From Nectonema munidae (taxonomy: Eukaryota; Nematomorpha; Nectonematoida; Nectonematidae), in contig JAUIRK010000189.1 of the NCBI GenBank assembly GCA_030549495.1, positions 434,001 to 498,000 of the forward strand: DNA of 64,000 nucleotides. Direction: 5' to 3'. This document shows positions 23,915 through 63,501 of this stretch, in pieces. Made by a program: the position numbers and the translations under genes. Within the stretch, counting starts at the first letter, position 1. Each line of letters opens with the position of its first letter. The notes under the pieces were generated by a model that saw only the letters and a program-made list of their open reading frames with translations, did not search any database and was not told the DNA's origin.

Positions 23915-26416
23915 TATTTTGCGTAGTAGTTGTTTATCGCTCATGTGTATGAGTGCCGCCATGAAAGCAATTCAGAATAAAATTATTTAACATAAATGAA
24001 ATTCTACACATACTTTAAATTCAAAATATGTGCTTACTTATTTTTTGTGCGTTTTAAATTGTGAAATTTTTTTATATGATCAGAATAATAAATTTGTTTT
24101 ATTTTAGTGTCTACTTCTTTCTATTGAGACCATCTCTCTGTTAGGCGAATTTTGCAAAAACTTTTCTTTTTTTCCATCATATTTCAAATGTCATTGGAAC
24201 GGAATAATTAATTTCACGTTCAATATTTGCGTTTGAAATCTCATTAGAACTGTTTTTTTAATTAACTTGTCTAGAAACTGTGGCTATATTGTTACTCAAA
24301 CAAACTATTTCGCTTTGAAACGACGATTCGCAGGTTTCAACTTTTTTTTCCCTTTTCTGGCAACCAAAAATCCTTTTATCTCCATAATTAAAATGAGTTC
24401 TTCATGGAGTTTGATGTTAAAAAAACATAAAATTCAACTTAAAATAAAGTCTTATTCAGTGTTTCTCAACGGGAGCTATATCCCTTGCAAAATCTCTTGA
24501 AGGCGACAGAGTTACGTTTGATTGATATAAAGAGAGCGACCTAAATTTTTGAAATGAGAGAATGTAAACACCTAGAAATGCATATTGCACTTGCGTTTAT
24601 AATTATGATGAATTAATATCCATCTCTTTATGTAGGAATTTGATGAAGAGCTATAAAAGAATTCATCATAGTAAATTGCTCCAAAGTTTTAAAACTTGAA
24701 AACATATATACATGATAAAAACACAGAGGGCCGATGCACACCTATTAATCAATATGGAATGATCAACGTTCATGTAAATTAATTAACCTTCACTCAATTC
24801 ATAAATGTTCATTTCGTTTGCTGTTTTGTTTAGCTTATAATACTTCTCTCTCTCTTTCTGTCTTATCTCCTTTTACTCCTACTTTTGATTTTTTAATTAT
24901 ATTTTTTCCTTATGAATGTTTGCGTATATATTTCTTTTTAGTTCTTTCATGTGTGTTCATGTAATATGCGTTTATTATTATAAATATTCTATCTAGGTGA
25001 GTAGTTCTCAATCTTCTTTTACTCCCACACCCCTCAAAAATATTAGTGTATTCTCACACCCCTGACTTGTTTTTCAACGAAAACAACTCAAGGAACCATA
25101 GACTAATCATTTCTCAAAAACTAATTAATTCAATATTTTTCGTACCCCCTGGCAGTGGCGGATCCTAGGGGCGGGCCTCATGGGCCTAGCCCCTTATGAA
25201 AATGGCTTCGAAAATTACCCTTACACGTATAAAAAATAAAATTTTGCAATTTATTCGTGGCAAAATAATCTTAAAAATATGATAACGTTAGGATTAGTAA
25301 TAGGAAGGCGCGCGAGGTGGAATATGTGTGTCTCCTTGGTAATACAAACTTGCAGTATCATAGTCACAAATAAGGGCTTTCTAGGGATATTATTCACAGT
25401 AGCATTGCAGGAATATAATATGCATACTCGTTTAACGCTTGTTTTAGCAAATCCTTATATGCTGATATAAAAAACAAATTAACGAATTTCACGCAGTTTA
25501 GTGATGAAAAATATATCGATACTTTACACTTTTATTTCAAATAGTATTCAGTGCTAGTTATGTTTTTATAAAAAAAACTCACGCGCTTTATCCACAGAGA
25601 GAACAGAGAGAATTTCAAATTAGATTTTAAAATCTCTATAAAATGTACTACCACCTGTAACTTACTGTAACACTAAATGCGCTAAATTTGATTTTTTAAA
25701 CCAAGAATAATTGGAATCCTCTTTTTTTGGAATCTGTGTCGTAGAAAATTTTGGTATCCTCCTGCTTTAGGTCAATGATTGTTAACTACTCTGTTTAGGA
25801 AACATATATGCAAATTCTTAGATGTTAAATTAAAGTGAAAAAGGTCTAATTTTGAAGGAAAAGCAAATGGGTGAGCATGACATATTTTTGTGTATTTTAA
25901 GTGAAATAAAGTCTTTTTTTGTGATAGATTTGGTATGAGAATTACTTTGCAAACACATCTCCACATTTGCTCTGTTTTGTGTATCTTACTCTTTGCTCTT
26001 ACATCTCAATATCTTATGATGCCTTAGTATATAGATGTTGCTAAAAAAAACTAAAGTCAACAATAACAATACAGACTTTGCACTTGGAAAAGTTTTATAA
26101 TTAAACAATCCCCTCTCACACAGGATTCATAATAGCGATAATTTCATCATCTCTCACTTTGTGGTCAAAATATTGATTAATGTGATAGTTGTTTTAATTG
26201 AATTTATCGCACTGTTAATTCTGTTACTATTTTTATATTGTTATGTCTTTTCAATCAAAGCATGTTATACAACAAATACACCACACTTTGCAATGTTGCT
26301 TGAAAAACAGAAATCGTTTTAACTTTATCGTAAGTAGTCATTTACGTTATCATCTGTAATTTAGTACATTTTATGCTTCCACAATCCCTATCTTCTAATT
26401 AAATAATACAATGAAT
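23915..26416. other. AT-rich stretch with isolated hAT ends
   Basis: No gene. Single hAT-like ends occur at about 24456 (CAGTGTTTCTCAACGGGAG) and 25155 (CAGTGGCGGATCCTAGGGG), plus a related TTCTCAATC patch near 25005. Partners could not be paired with confidence. Confidence 0.5.
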
Positions 26417-26854
26417 CAGGGGCATCAAACTTAAGTCACTCGCGTGCCGCATTTTGAACATTTACAGCTCTTGCGGGCCGGATAAAAATCCTTGGATTCA
26501 AAAGACACACATCATCATATTTTGAAATCAACAATAACATGATAAATTATTTAAAAAGCTTCAAAAATGTTGAATTAATTTGCTTGCAAAGATAAATCGT
26601 CCCAAACATACAAAGAATTTTTTAAACCTATGAAGTTATTTTTGAAAATGTAGAAACAAGATATTTATAAAATTAATCAATTACGCTGTAAAAAGTTGTT
26701 TTCATCAGAGGCTCACTTTGTAAATCCATGATTTCCAGCTGAAAATACAATGGTAATTCTGATATGCCACTGTAAAAGTATGTTGTCAAGGTCGCACTGT
26801 AACCCTGGCGGGCCAATTGCGGCACGCTGGCCATATGTTTCACATCTTGTTCTG
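26417..26854. mobile_element. non-autonomous hAT-like element
   Basis: The left end CAGGGGCATCAAAC leads to GCGTGCCGCA. The right end, reverse-complemented, starts CAGAACAAGATGTGAAAC and also leads to GCGTGCCGCA. Both carry GGCCCGC/GCGGGCC words typical of hAT subterminal regions. No open frame inside and no clear 8-bp duplication. Confidence 0.6.
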
Positions 26855-26934
26855 AACTAAGTAGCTAACCGAATAACTAAAAAAGAGATAACTATTTTTA
26901 TATTTTCGAGGGTGGTATTTTTAGAAGGAGGGTT

Positions 26935-27000
26935 TCTGAAGGGAGGCAGGTCAATTCGGCCTCTGAATATATTGAAATTAGTATTGCTTTAAGGCTGAAT
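26935..27000 (+). repeat. dispersed repeat shared with 11040-11180
   Basis: CAGGTCAATTCGGCCTC and TGAATATATTGA.ATTA.TATTG occur here on the plus strand and at about 11055-11175 on the minus strand, where an extra block of about 45 bp separates them. A small mobile repeat of unknown class. Confidence 0.65.
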
Positions 27001-28255
27001 TCTCCCTGGTACTTCTGAACAAGACCATATGAATCCATGAAAAAACCGCCTAGAAAGAGAGCCAGCAGGAAAAATCACCTACCTAAAATCCCTACCATAA
27101 CTAATTCTAAAATTTTAGTTCAAAATCTATTGGAATTATTTCTATAAGTCTTAATCTAAGTTGAACAAGGAATAAACAGCTAGATAAATTTTGAATTGCA
27201 AAAAGAAGTGCAAAAGGAGGAAATTAAAAATGATTTATTGAGTGTGAAGACAGCTGCTGTTTATAAAAATTGAAAAGCATTATCTTTGCAATTTTGAAAG
27301 AAAAAATGAACACGTTGGCACAAAAATATATTTTTTGTATTGAATAATGCCAATCACTTTATATATGACAGATGGAATACTTGGTTTAGAAAATGCTTGT
27401 ATTCAAATTTTTTCCTTCAAAATCAAATATTTACTTCATTTAAAAGACTGCTATTGAAATAAATAACAAAAAAATTTAAAACGTTATCTTTTTAAGATGC
27501 ATAACATTTATGAATATAAGAACTAAAATATTACTTATTTTCAAAATTAGACAATTTCATATAAAATAAGGTAAGTTATCTTTTTGAATTTAATAAATTT
27601 TAATATTAAAAAAAATAAAAAAATATTCTATATAATAATTATATTTTTTGACGATAAATTGAAGATTATCTTGATTGCTATGTGAATCGCTGGTCAAATG
27701 TGTTTTTAAAAAACTTTTAAGCTACAAGGATCTTTTAATTATTATTACTACCCTTTAAGCTACACGGAAGAAATGTACAATTGAATGAAGACACCTTTAA
27801 TTATGAAAAATTCAATAATATCCCCTACAATAAAGCTTGCGTTTATTTTTTAGATCCATGGATACATAAAGTTTTTTTAAATAAAGTTTTGATTTTTTTA
27901 TAGTTAAAACTGATAAAAAGTTAGTTCATTATTATGTTATTTTTCAATAGCATTATTAATTTTTTAAGCTTTCTATTAAATTTATATTAATGAATATAAA
28001 ATAACGGTGTTTGATGGAGTTTAGTTTATTAAAAAGTCTTGCGTTGTAATGTCCAGTGGTGGTGAATCATTAGTTCTAATTCTGATCGATCCGATTATGA
28101 AATATGCCCGGAAGTATCGCATTTGTTCAACATCCAGCAAATTTCTTTTGATCTTTCCCCGTTTAAAAACCAGAGAAAACCAGTTAACTGAATAAGATAT
28201 ACAATTCTCCAATAAAAAACAAAATATATAAGGAAATTTTTAACCTTCTTTTAGA
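27001..28255. other. AT-rich intergenic stretch
   Basis: Nothing recognisable on either strand. Confidence 0.5.
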
Positions 28256-28260
28256 AGACT

Positions 28261-28377
28261 AAAAACCCATTTAAATCTGGCTTGTCTCAAAAACAAGGAC
28301 TTCGTCTTCTTGTTTAAAACAAAGGAAAAAACCCATTTAAATCTGGCTTGTCTCAAAAACAAGGACTTCGTCTTCTT
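28261..28377 (+). repeat. tandem duplication, 66-bp period
   Basis: AACCCATTTAAATCTGGCTT and the next 30 or so bases occur at 28264 and again at 28330 with no change by eye over about 50 bp. A recent local duplication. Confidence 0.9.
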
Positions 28378-29667
28378 GGTTTAAACTTGTAAGCGGCTTT
28401 TAACAGTCGCGGGTTAATTTTACGATTCATCCATTGAAATTGCAAATACTTTTAAAAATTCGACTCCACCTTCTACAAATGTCCGAAACCAACTCGCAAT
28501 ACTCACAAAATTTGGTTCGCATTCTTTTTTCGTTATCAGTGGAATCATAGGGAAGAGGAGGAACTCTCTTTCCTCGCCTTCCTAAATTTCTGAACTTATC
28601 ATTCTTGTAGTTCAATCTACATATATAGTAGATCCTATATGCTATATACGATCTACTAATCTTGTAGAAGAAGATATAAGTAAATTTTCATTGTGTTGTG
28701 CGAGTAATACGCTAGGTCTAGATAGGCCTTCATTATATTAATGCTTTCATATTTCCAATATTCAAGAAAAAAATCGTTTTAGAAAAAGTGTTATAAAAAA
28801 GGCGGTCGTTAAATTTTCCCCTAGATCCTCACCCATGTCTTCAAGGGAACCGTCAAATTATACTTAGAAGTAGTATTTAGCTAGATTTTATAATTCAACT
28901 TTTATACCTGATGTGTTAGATAGAACTCTTCATGTGTATCGTTCTTTGATGTTGGCTCTCATCAAAGTCAGTTTATAAGAGAGTTGTTACTAACCTTGAG
29001 TACCATCGTGCACTTTATGCCGATATATTCACTCTGCTGATATTTTTAATTCATGTGTTCTCTTCATCTTTATATCATTTGCAAAAAAAGTTCTTAAATG
29101 CCAAAAAATCGATGTAACTGTATATGCGTGGGTGTGTTTTTAAGAGTTCTGAAACTTCATTTCAGTGCCTATGATAGGGGTGGGCAAATATAGCTCCTAG
29201 AGCATCCCTTTTGCTTTTAGTAAAGCTAAATGCGGCACTTAATTGATCCAATTTTGTTAAATATGTCTTTTTAATCTAAAAAATATTAGTATATAAAAAG
29301 CATTCAACATTTTATTGAGATTTTGGCATCATAGATGCAATTGGTCACAAGAAAACTCGGTCTTGGGAACTGGTTCTCAGGAAAATTGGATTGGAAAATT
29401 TTGCTGCTAAAAAGTGGGTCTCAAGCCGTTGTGCTTGCATCTTAAAAGTCTACTATGCTTTATTTACTTTCAGACTTCAATTATTTCAAAAATCTTTCAA
29501 ATATTTATTTATTAAAGAGAAAATTGAATTCAATAAAAATGATTTATAACCTTAATTAGCAAAGTCTCTTCAAAACACTTTAAGCTCCAAGCAACAGCTC
29601 TTAAAAATTCAATCTTGTTGATTCCAGCTTACTCAAAACTTTATTACTCATTTGCTATTAGTTAGTC
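28378..29667. other. AT-rich intergenic stretch
   Basis: No gene seen. A short palindromic cluster of GTAGATC/GATCTAC words lies near 28625-28665. A hAT-like word (TAGGGGTGGGCAAATA) is at about 29175. Confidence 0.5.
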
Positions 29668-29740
29668 CAGGGGTGACCAAACTACTGTCCGCGGGCCAGA
29701 TCCGGCCTGTAAAACAAGTTTATCCGGCCCGCAAGCTAAA
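29668..29740 (+). mobile_element. hAT terminal region, single end
   Basis: CAGGGGTGACCAAACTACTG followed by CCGCGGGCCAGATCCGGCC, the familiar hAT terminal pattern. The matching right end was not found within the next kilobases; probably a truncated non-autonomous copy. Confidence 0.55.
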
Positions 29741-29954
29741 TTGTGATATTAATAGGTGTTACAAAATAAGAATTTTTTGAAATATCAGGTTATCAACTTT
29801 GTCACATCCATAAGGAAAACATTGAAAAGATTGCTTTATTTTGTTTTAAACAAGTATGAAGCCGACTCTTGCTAGCATTCATTTAAATAGGCCCGTTTTA
29901 TCCTGTGTTTCCATTCGGAAGGGAAATATGCAACTCCAACTACTAGTACATGTG

Positions 29955-30102
29955 AGTAAGGTTGGTTAGATATTTGGTTTCAATAACTCAAGGTCTTGGG
30001 TTCGATCCCGCATCAAGCCCACTTTCCTCATAGTTCGATACAAGCGGTGCAATTATGCCTTATCGATGAAAACATCCCTTTGTATCTTTACCTCTACTTG
30101 GA
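29955..30102 (+). repeat. tRNA-derived SINE, copy A
   Basis: A tRNA-like head (AAGGTTGGTTAGATATTTGG as an A-box-like region, GGGTTCGATCCCG at 29998-30010 as an RNA polymerase III B box) followed by CTCATAGTTCGATACAAGCG and a tail ending TCTTTACCT. Copy B at 30964 is about 80-85 percent alike. Confidence 0.8.
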
Positions 30103-30963
30103 GTACTTAAGAAATGCGACTCCGATCCCTACTAAATTTTATTAGATATCAACTCTGACTCCTAAGAAATAAAAAGTGTGTGCTTTAAATGTATAAAATT
30201 CCATTTAAAAAAAGTAGAAAATTAGTCTCCGAAGTTTGGTGCTCAAATCGCTAACAGCATATTAAACTTCTGTTAAGTAATTGTAAAGAATGTCCTAAGA
30301 TATCTTCATTGATAAGACCTATTTTTGCTCGTATGCCCAATTTTGGGAAGAATTTACTCAGTGAATGAGGTTTGTTGTAAAAGGAGTCTTCAAATAATAA
30401 TACATCCTGGGATTTAGTTTGTGCGAACTGCAACAACTTCTCTCTGTATTGCGTGTGTGTAAATAACTCCTTCGCCTCTGTAGTTTTAATGAGTAGAGTA
30501 GCACTCCTTATTCTTTTTTCGCATTCATCATGTTCAAGATCAATTCATATTATTCCAGATTTCCTTTAATAATGTCAATTAACTTTTTGTAAATTTATAT
30601 ACGTATATAGCACAGCCCTTTCTTATATAGTATTCAATCCCTTAACTCTTAAGTTTGCTTATCGATTTTGATGAATAGAGATTGTCATTATACTTTTCTG
30701 AAGTTTAATGAAGTTTAGCAATGTATATAAACTTATCGCAGCATATCAATAATCAATATAAGCTTTCCTCAATTCCAAGTACTGCCTTATTTAAATATAT
30801 TATCGCCAGTTTTTCTTATTTTTCTATATTATAGGATTGGTAGGTTTAAACAATTTTTTTAAAGTTCTTCTCTGCCTTTCTATAATAACCTATTTCCTTG
30901 ATCAACCATTTAAGGCACAATGGGGTCACCAGTGTTCTGTTTTAAGTTTTTAAGATGGCGTTA

Positions 30964-31107
30964 GTAAGGTTGGTTAGCTATTGGGTTTGGATAACTCAGA
31001 GTCTTGGGTTCGATCCCCTATCAAGCCTCCTTTCCTCATAGTTCGATACAAGCGTCGCAAATGTGCTTTCTCAATGAAAACACGCCACGGTACTTTTACC
31101 TAAAACT
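30964..31107 (+). repeat. tRNA-derived SINE, copy B
   Basis: Same family as 29955-30102, same orientation: AAGGTTGGTTAGCTATTGGG, B box GGGTTCGATCCCC (31006-31018) and CTCATAGTTCGATACAAGCG. No poly-A tail is evident at either copy. Confidence 0.8.
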
Positions 31108-34100
31108 TATTGAAAAAGAAAAACATATTATTACGTTTAGAAAACCAATGCCTGAGAGGATTAAGGCGCGTTTGTCCTAATATTTTGGAATCTAATGATA
31201 CGCGATGTGACTTTTAAATCAGATTTTCATCTTGTTTTGGTAAAGAGTTTAATTACAAAACAGTGAACGATTTTTTTGAATTCAACCTATTTTTATTTTT
31301 AACGATTTGAAACGAATTAACCAATAAACTCTTAGCTATTGAAACTTTTTATACTGGAAAGCATTCTTTTTGCAACTCTCTTTTCTAAAGCAAAGAAACA
31401 TACCATTTTTACGGTGCTTAGTCAAAACAGCCAAAGATCAAAATGGCCAAAACCAAAACCCCAAAAAACCGATAGAGGATTTTGGTTGTTTTGATTTTTG
31501 ACTTTTTTGGCTTTGGCCGTTTTGGTTTTGGTCATTTTATTTTAGCTGTTTTGGTTTTTGGCTGTTTTGGTTTTTGGGCTTTTGACCAGGAACTTTTTTT
31601 ACATACTAAACATTTCCTTTGATGTTTTTTGAGCGAAGATGCGTGGTCATACTTTTCTCAAAATGAATACGTGCGCTCTTTCACTCATTTTGCTTCAACA
31701 ACGGCAGTTTTTACGACACTTTAATGTAAAGAAAAGACGCTCTATTTTTATCTAAAGATACAATGGCAATAAATCATAACGAGCAGTTAAAAATTGAACT
31801 AAAAATAAAAAAAATTCAAATGATAATTTTACATATAAAATAAATTATAAGAAAATATGTATTTTTTATTGAAATATAAAATCGTTTATGACTTGAGAAA
31901 TGGTAAAATTTTCTATCTAACTAAAAAACTTTTTTTGTGATCATTTAAATTCTGTATAATTTCAGACTATGACTTTATTTTAAACCTAATTCAGTCTTTT
32001 CTTAAACAGTTTTGCCACTTAAAACATCTTGAAAAATCAACACGTAGAGTAAATCTTCGGAATTTAAATCTTTTAAGGCCCAGTTTTTTTTATCTAATTT
32101 ATTTTGTTTACGAAATACTGGTGCCCAATTGAGCTTAAATGGATTAAAAGCAATTTCAAAAATGAAATAAAAATGCGATATGAATACTTTAGTAGGAAGA
32201 AATTTCAAAAATATTTAAAAAAAATATAGGACTAATTCATGGGCGCGTCTGCTGCAACTTTTCCCAGGGTGAGGCAAAAAAGGTTAAATGGAAAAGAATG
32301 CATTTATTGGTAAATGTGACGTCTATGAATCATGAAAACACATTACATATAAAAATTGGAGAGAAAAGAGAAAATTTTAATTTGAGCTTTCTTTTTCCTG
32401 CACTTCTGAAGATTATTCAGCAAGCATGCAATGCAAAATGAGCAACCTGTTCTGGAATTTCTAGGGGGGGGGGGGTATCAACTGACCCATTTGACCCCCT
32501 CCCCATCCAGCTGACTACCACGGACTAATTCAAAAATATTAACTTTTTACAGAAAAAAATGACTTTATTATATTAGTTCTTCAACGAATCTCAAAAACAT
32601 ATATTGAAAAATATTGACTTCATTGTCTTTAACTGCCCTAGTAATAACATGACTTCTAAAAGGGTGCAGGAAGTGTGGTGTTTCACATCGAAGTGTTATC
32701 AGAACTTTTGAGGGCGGCAAAATCAACATCAGCCCTGGGCCGCACTTATGCTCTGTATGGCACTATTCCATGTATAGAGAGATTTGCAAATTCTCTCGAA
32801 GAACAATGCGATCAATGAAATATTTATGATTCCTTTTATACATGTTGCATATCTTATTTATTTAATCTATATTATATATTAAAAATTTATTGTCTTTTCT
32901 TGGCACGGGAGCGAGGAGTACACAAGCTCCTTGATCAGATTGTATAAAAAATTTTACATAATTTTATAACAAATTACGATAACTACTGAAATGAACTGTT
33001 AAAAATTCTCTGATCTGATTAGCTAAAATTAAGACTTCACCCACTCCTATATTTTATGTATACGAGAAACGAGATTTACTTGGAAATGACGACATTAGAA
33101 CCTAGAGTTAAAAAATAAGAACTCCCATAGAAGAAGGATTGCAACTGTTTGAGAATAGTTCCAGAAACGTAGCATAAACAAATTCTAGTAGACTTGGAAA
33201 GCGCACCTATAAATGAATGTCAAAACTCCATGCAGGAAAGCTATTGATTTGGGAATGAAGGCAGCAATGGAAAGCAGTCAAGAATTAGCAACCGTAATAC
33301 TGTGTTTACCGCTTTGGCTCTAGTTCTGGTTGATTCTGTGGAAGAATCCTTTAATATTTTAGCTGACGCTATGCCTGAACATGAATGTCGTACTTCGAGC
33401 ATACGTATATTGGCGTAGGATGTAGAAAGTCCGATTGAAAATTGATTTTTTTTAGCACAAGTAGCTCGAATTACAAATGCAGCGGAAGGTCCAACATTAT
33501 GAACTTTTTTGGACGTCTTTATCTTAAAGACATTCCTTTTTATGGATTAGATTTAATGCAAAGAATCGCCTACGTCAATTTAACACACCAATTAAAAATA
33601 CTCATCTCAAAAGGAATATGCGGTGCATTTTAGCGAAATCATTCGATCAGATATCATTTCATATTTCAAAGCTGTTCAATATTCTTCTTTAAATAAATCT
33701 TAATGTAAATAATACAGTTCACCTTTTTACAATTTACATATTGGGGCTTTATAATATTTCACTATTATTGTTATTATATCTTCAAGTAAAAGTTTTTTAC
33801 ACTCCAATGATTATATGTGATAAGTGTAATTCAAATAAAATAAAATATTTTAAATCAATCACTTCATACTTTTATGACGATGAAAATAAAATATATAAAT
33901 TTCCGATTTATCATTTTTATTGTTTAATTTCACATTTTGATTCTATTGATTTCACTCTCCATTTACAAGCACAATAACATAATAGATAGAAGTCATAAAA
34001 GCAGTTTGAAGAAGACAAATGAACTTGTTTACTTTATTGTCGTAATAGTTCAACATTTGAGATTAGAATGCACTTCTGAATGTGAAATGGACTCAGATCT

Positions 34101-35700
34101 GATTTGATAAAAACTTGGCATAACTTTAGTTTTAACAAAAAATACGATATTTAAAAACGTATCGAAATTTAGAGAAAAAAAATTCAAAACGTAATAAAGT
34201 AATTGAGGATGAAAAAAAAGATTCGTTTTAAAAATGCTTCAAATATTGTTTAGTACACGTATTGCAAATTGAAATTATATTTTTTATTTTTTAAAATTAC
34301 CCATGAACCTAATTTGTAATGATATAGTTTGTTAAACCAAATTCAAAAACATCAAATTTCCTCTATTTATATAGAGAAGGATTTTTTATATATAGTATAT
34401 CTTCTATGCTTTGTAAAGAGGTATGAAAATTACAAATATATCCTCTTGCTGAACAGTTGAGCACAATACAAATGGGATAATGGGAATTAATGAATTTTGA
34501 ATTGGAATTTCAATTGTGTCTCTCTCTACACATGTAGACAGTTTCGTTAAAATAAGATTGTGAATTCATTGCGTATATGAAAATTTAAAAGTAAATCTCC
34601 ATATTTATTTATCGCCTTGATAAACACATACAACGTAGATGCTATTGCGGTAAGAATATGTTAAAATTATTCATAATTTATGAAATTGCGCTAGATTAAT
34701 CACTACTTTGTCAGAGTCGTTGTGATGAAATTTAATGCTTGGAAAAGTCTCGTGATTAAATGCCTGGGGATGGAGTGTGATGAAATATCACCTAATCAAA
34801 TTTATATATTATATTACTATTTCTATAAGACTATTTATATCTAAAATATTTTATGTACTCTTTAGAATTTATGTATCTAACTTCGTTCACAAGAAATTCA
34901 TTATTATGCATAAAGTAAATCTCTATGGAAAGTAAAATATAGATTGCGTGGAACAAAGTGCTTTACAAGCAAAATTAAGTTTGATATAGCACGAGGTGGC
35001 GTTGGAACCAAGGGTGTTATGCAATGCGAAAAGTATGGTGAATCTTTTTATGATGAAAAAATATTTGATACTTTTTCTTCGATTAGTGTAATTCGCCAAA
35101 ATTTTACGATGTTTGTATTTTCGCTAAATTTGCGCGATACTTTGTTTCGTGAAGTCGGTCGTATTACGGTAACAACGTGTTGAGTTATGAGGCATTTGAC
35201 GCCCAACACCATCATCATCTAAAGTATCCTTTAAAAAGAAATGAAAATCGTGTGCTTTAAATAACTCGTGTTCCAATAACTTGGACCTAAAGTTTAAGTG
35301 TTTAATGCTTTTATTCTTTTTCCTTCAGATTTAATAATTTAAGTCTTTGGCAATTTTAACGATGTATGATAGATTATTAGCAATCAAACATGGTAAAGTT
35401 ATCGAAGCCTATTACAAAAATGGACATTCCAACAGAAATTTTGACCATTGAGTTTGGCGGAGATTTTAGCCATATTATTTTTCACACATAATTGCCATGC
35501 CTCAAATAACATGATTCAATAGAGAAATAAATAAATTTCCAGCAATACCACTGATTTATTTATTGCTAACTTTGATCCACATAAAAAAACATACCAATAT
35601 TAAATTCCATAGAAAGAGAAAAAAACGTAAATTTCAGACAATTCACGATTGTAGATAAACTCACAAATTTAGAGAAACACACAAAAATAGACGTTCATAG
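31108..35700. other. long intergenic stretch, no gene recognised
   Basis: AT-rich. Notable only for a strand-switching simple repeat (31420-31590: CCAAAACC words, then GGTTTTGG words) and a G run at 32464-32475. Short open frames such as 34944-35183 match no family I know. A fragment at 33450-33620 reads ITNAAEGPT but is too short to name. Confidence 0.5.
31420..31592. repeat. strand-switching GGTTTTGG/CCAAAACC repeat
   Basis: The first third is rich in CCAAA and CAAAAC words, the rest in GGTTTTGG and TTTTGGC words, so the halves can pair. Low complexity and non-coding. Confidence 0.7.
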
Positions 35701-35702
35701 AC

Positions 35703-36063
35703 TGACGTCAAATACAAAACAGGCGTGTATGAGAATTTGATATTGTCTGGCCTTTTTTAGTGTTTTTGGGTGGGCCGAAGAATCCTTAATCTCTCCCTAC
35801 TCATTCTGACTCGATAGTATAAAATGGAGGATGTACTAATATTCATTAACCTGTCGATTAATGGGCGTGACATTATAGAGCATGACCGATTAATGAGTAT
35901 TCGAGGAATTTCTTGCATCTCCAAAAGACTTACATTAATCCACAGAGTATAGAGAGGATTTATCCGAAGGAAAAATGATTTTTATACTAGAAATTTTCGT
36001 GTAAAAGTTACATATGTAAACTTTTTATACAGCGAATATAAAATTATTTTTCGTATTTTTGCA
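35703..36063 (+). promoter_or_regulatory. candidate rdgB promoter with CRE-like site and TATA box
   Basis: A palindromic TGACGTCA (35703-35710, CRE consensus) lies about 110 bp before TATAAAA (35818-35824). Downstream are two CGATTAATG repeats (about 35854 and 35890), homeodomain-like. A possible 5' untranslated exon could run from about 35850 to a GTATAG donor near 35947, joining the acceptor at 36062-36063. This is inference from motif order only; no transcript evidence is available. Confidence 0.35.
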
Positions 36064-36078
36064 GAATTTGAGAGACAT

Positions 36079-63501
<27,423 letters not shown>

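Noticed and set aside
29955-31020. Functional tRNA genes
   Set aside because: B boxes are present, but the sequences cannot form a full cloverleaf and occur as repeat copies with a common non-tRNA body, so they are SINEs.
33440-33640. Possible transposase fragment (ITNAAEGPT, then FFGRLYLKDIPFYG)
   Set aside because: Resembles the NAAEG words of some MULE-like transposases but is too short and has no supporting neighbours or ends.
34944-35183. 79-codon open frame with ARGGVGTKGVMQCEKYGESF
   Set aside because: No family recognised, no splice context, and length compatible with chance; not listed as a gene.
35395-35445. Mariner-like helix-turn-helix fragment (VIEAYYKNGHSN)
   Set aside because: About 12 residues without any catalytic part or terminal repeat; could be chance.
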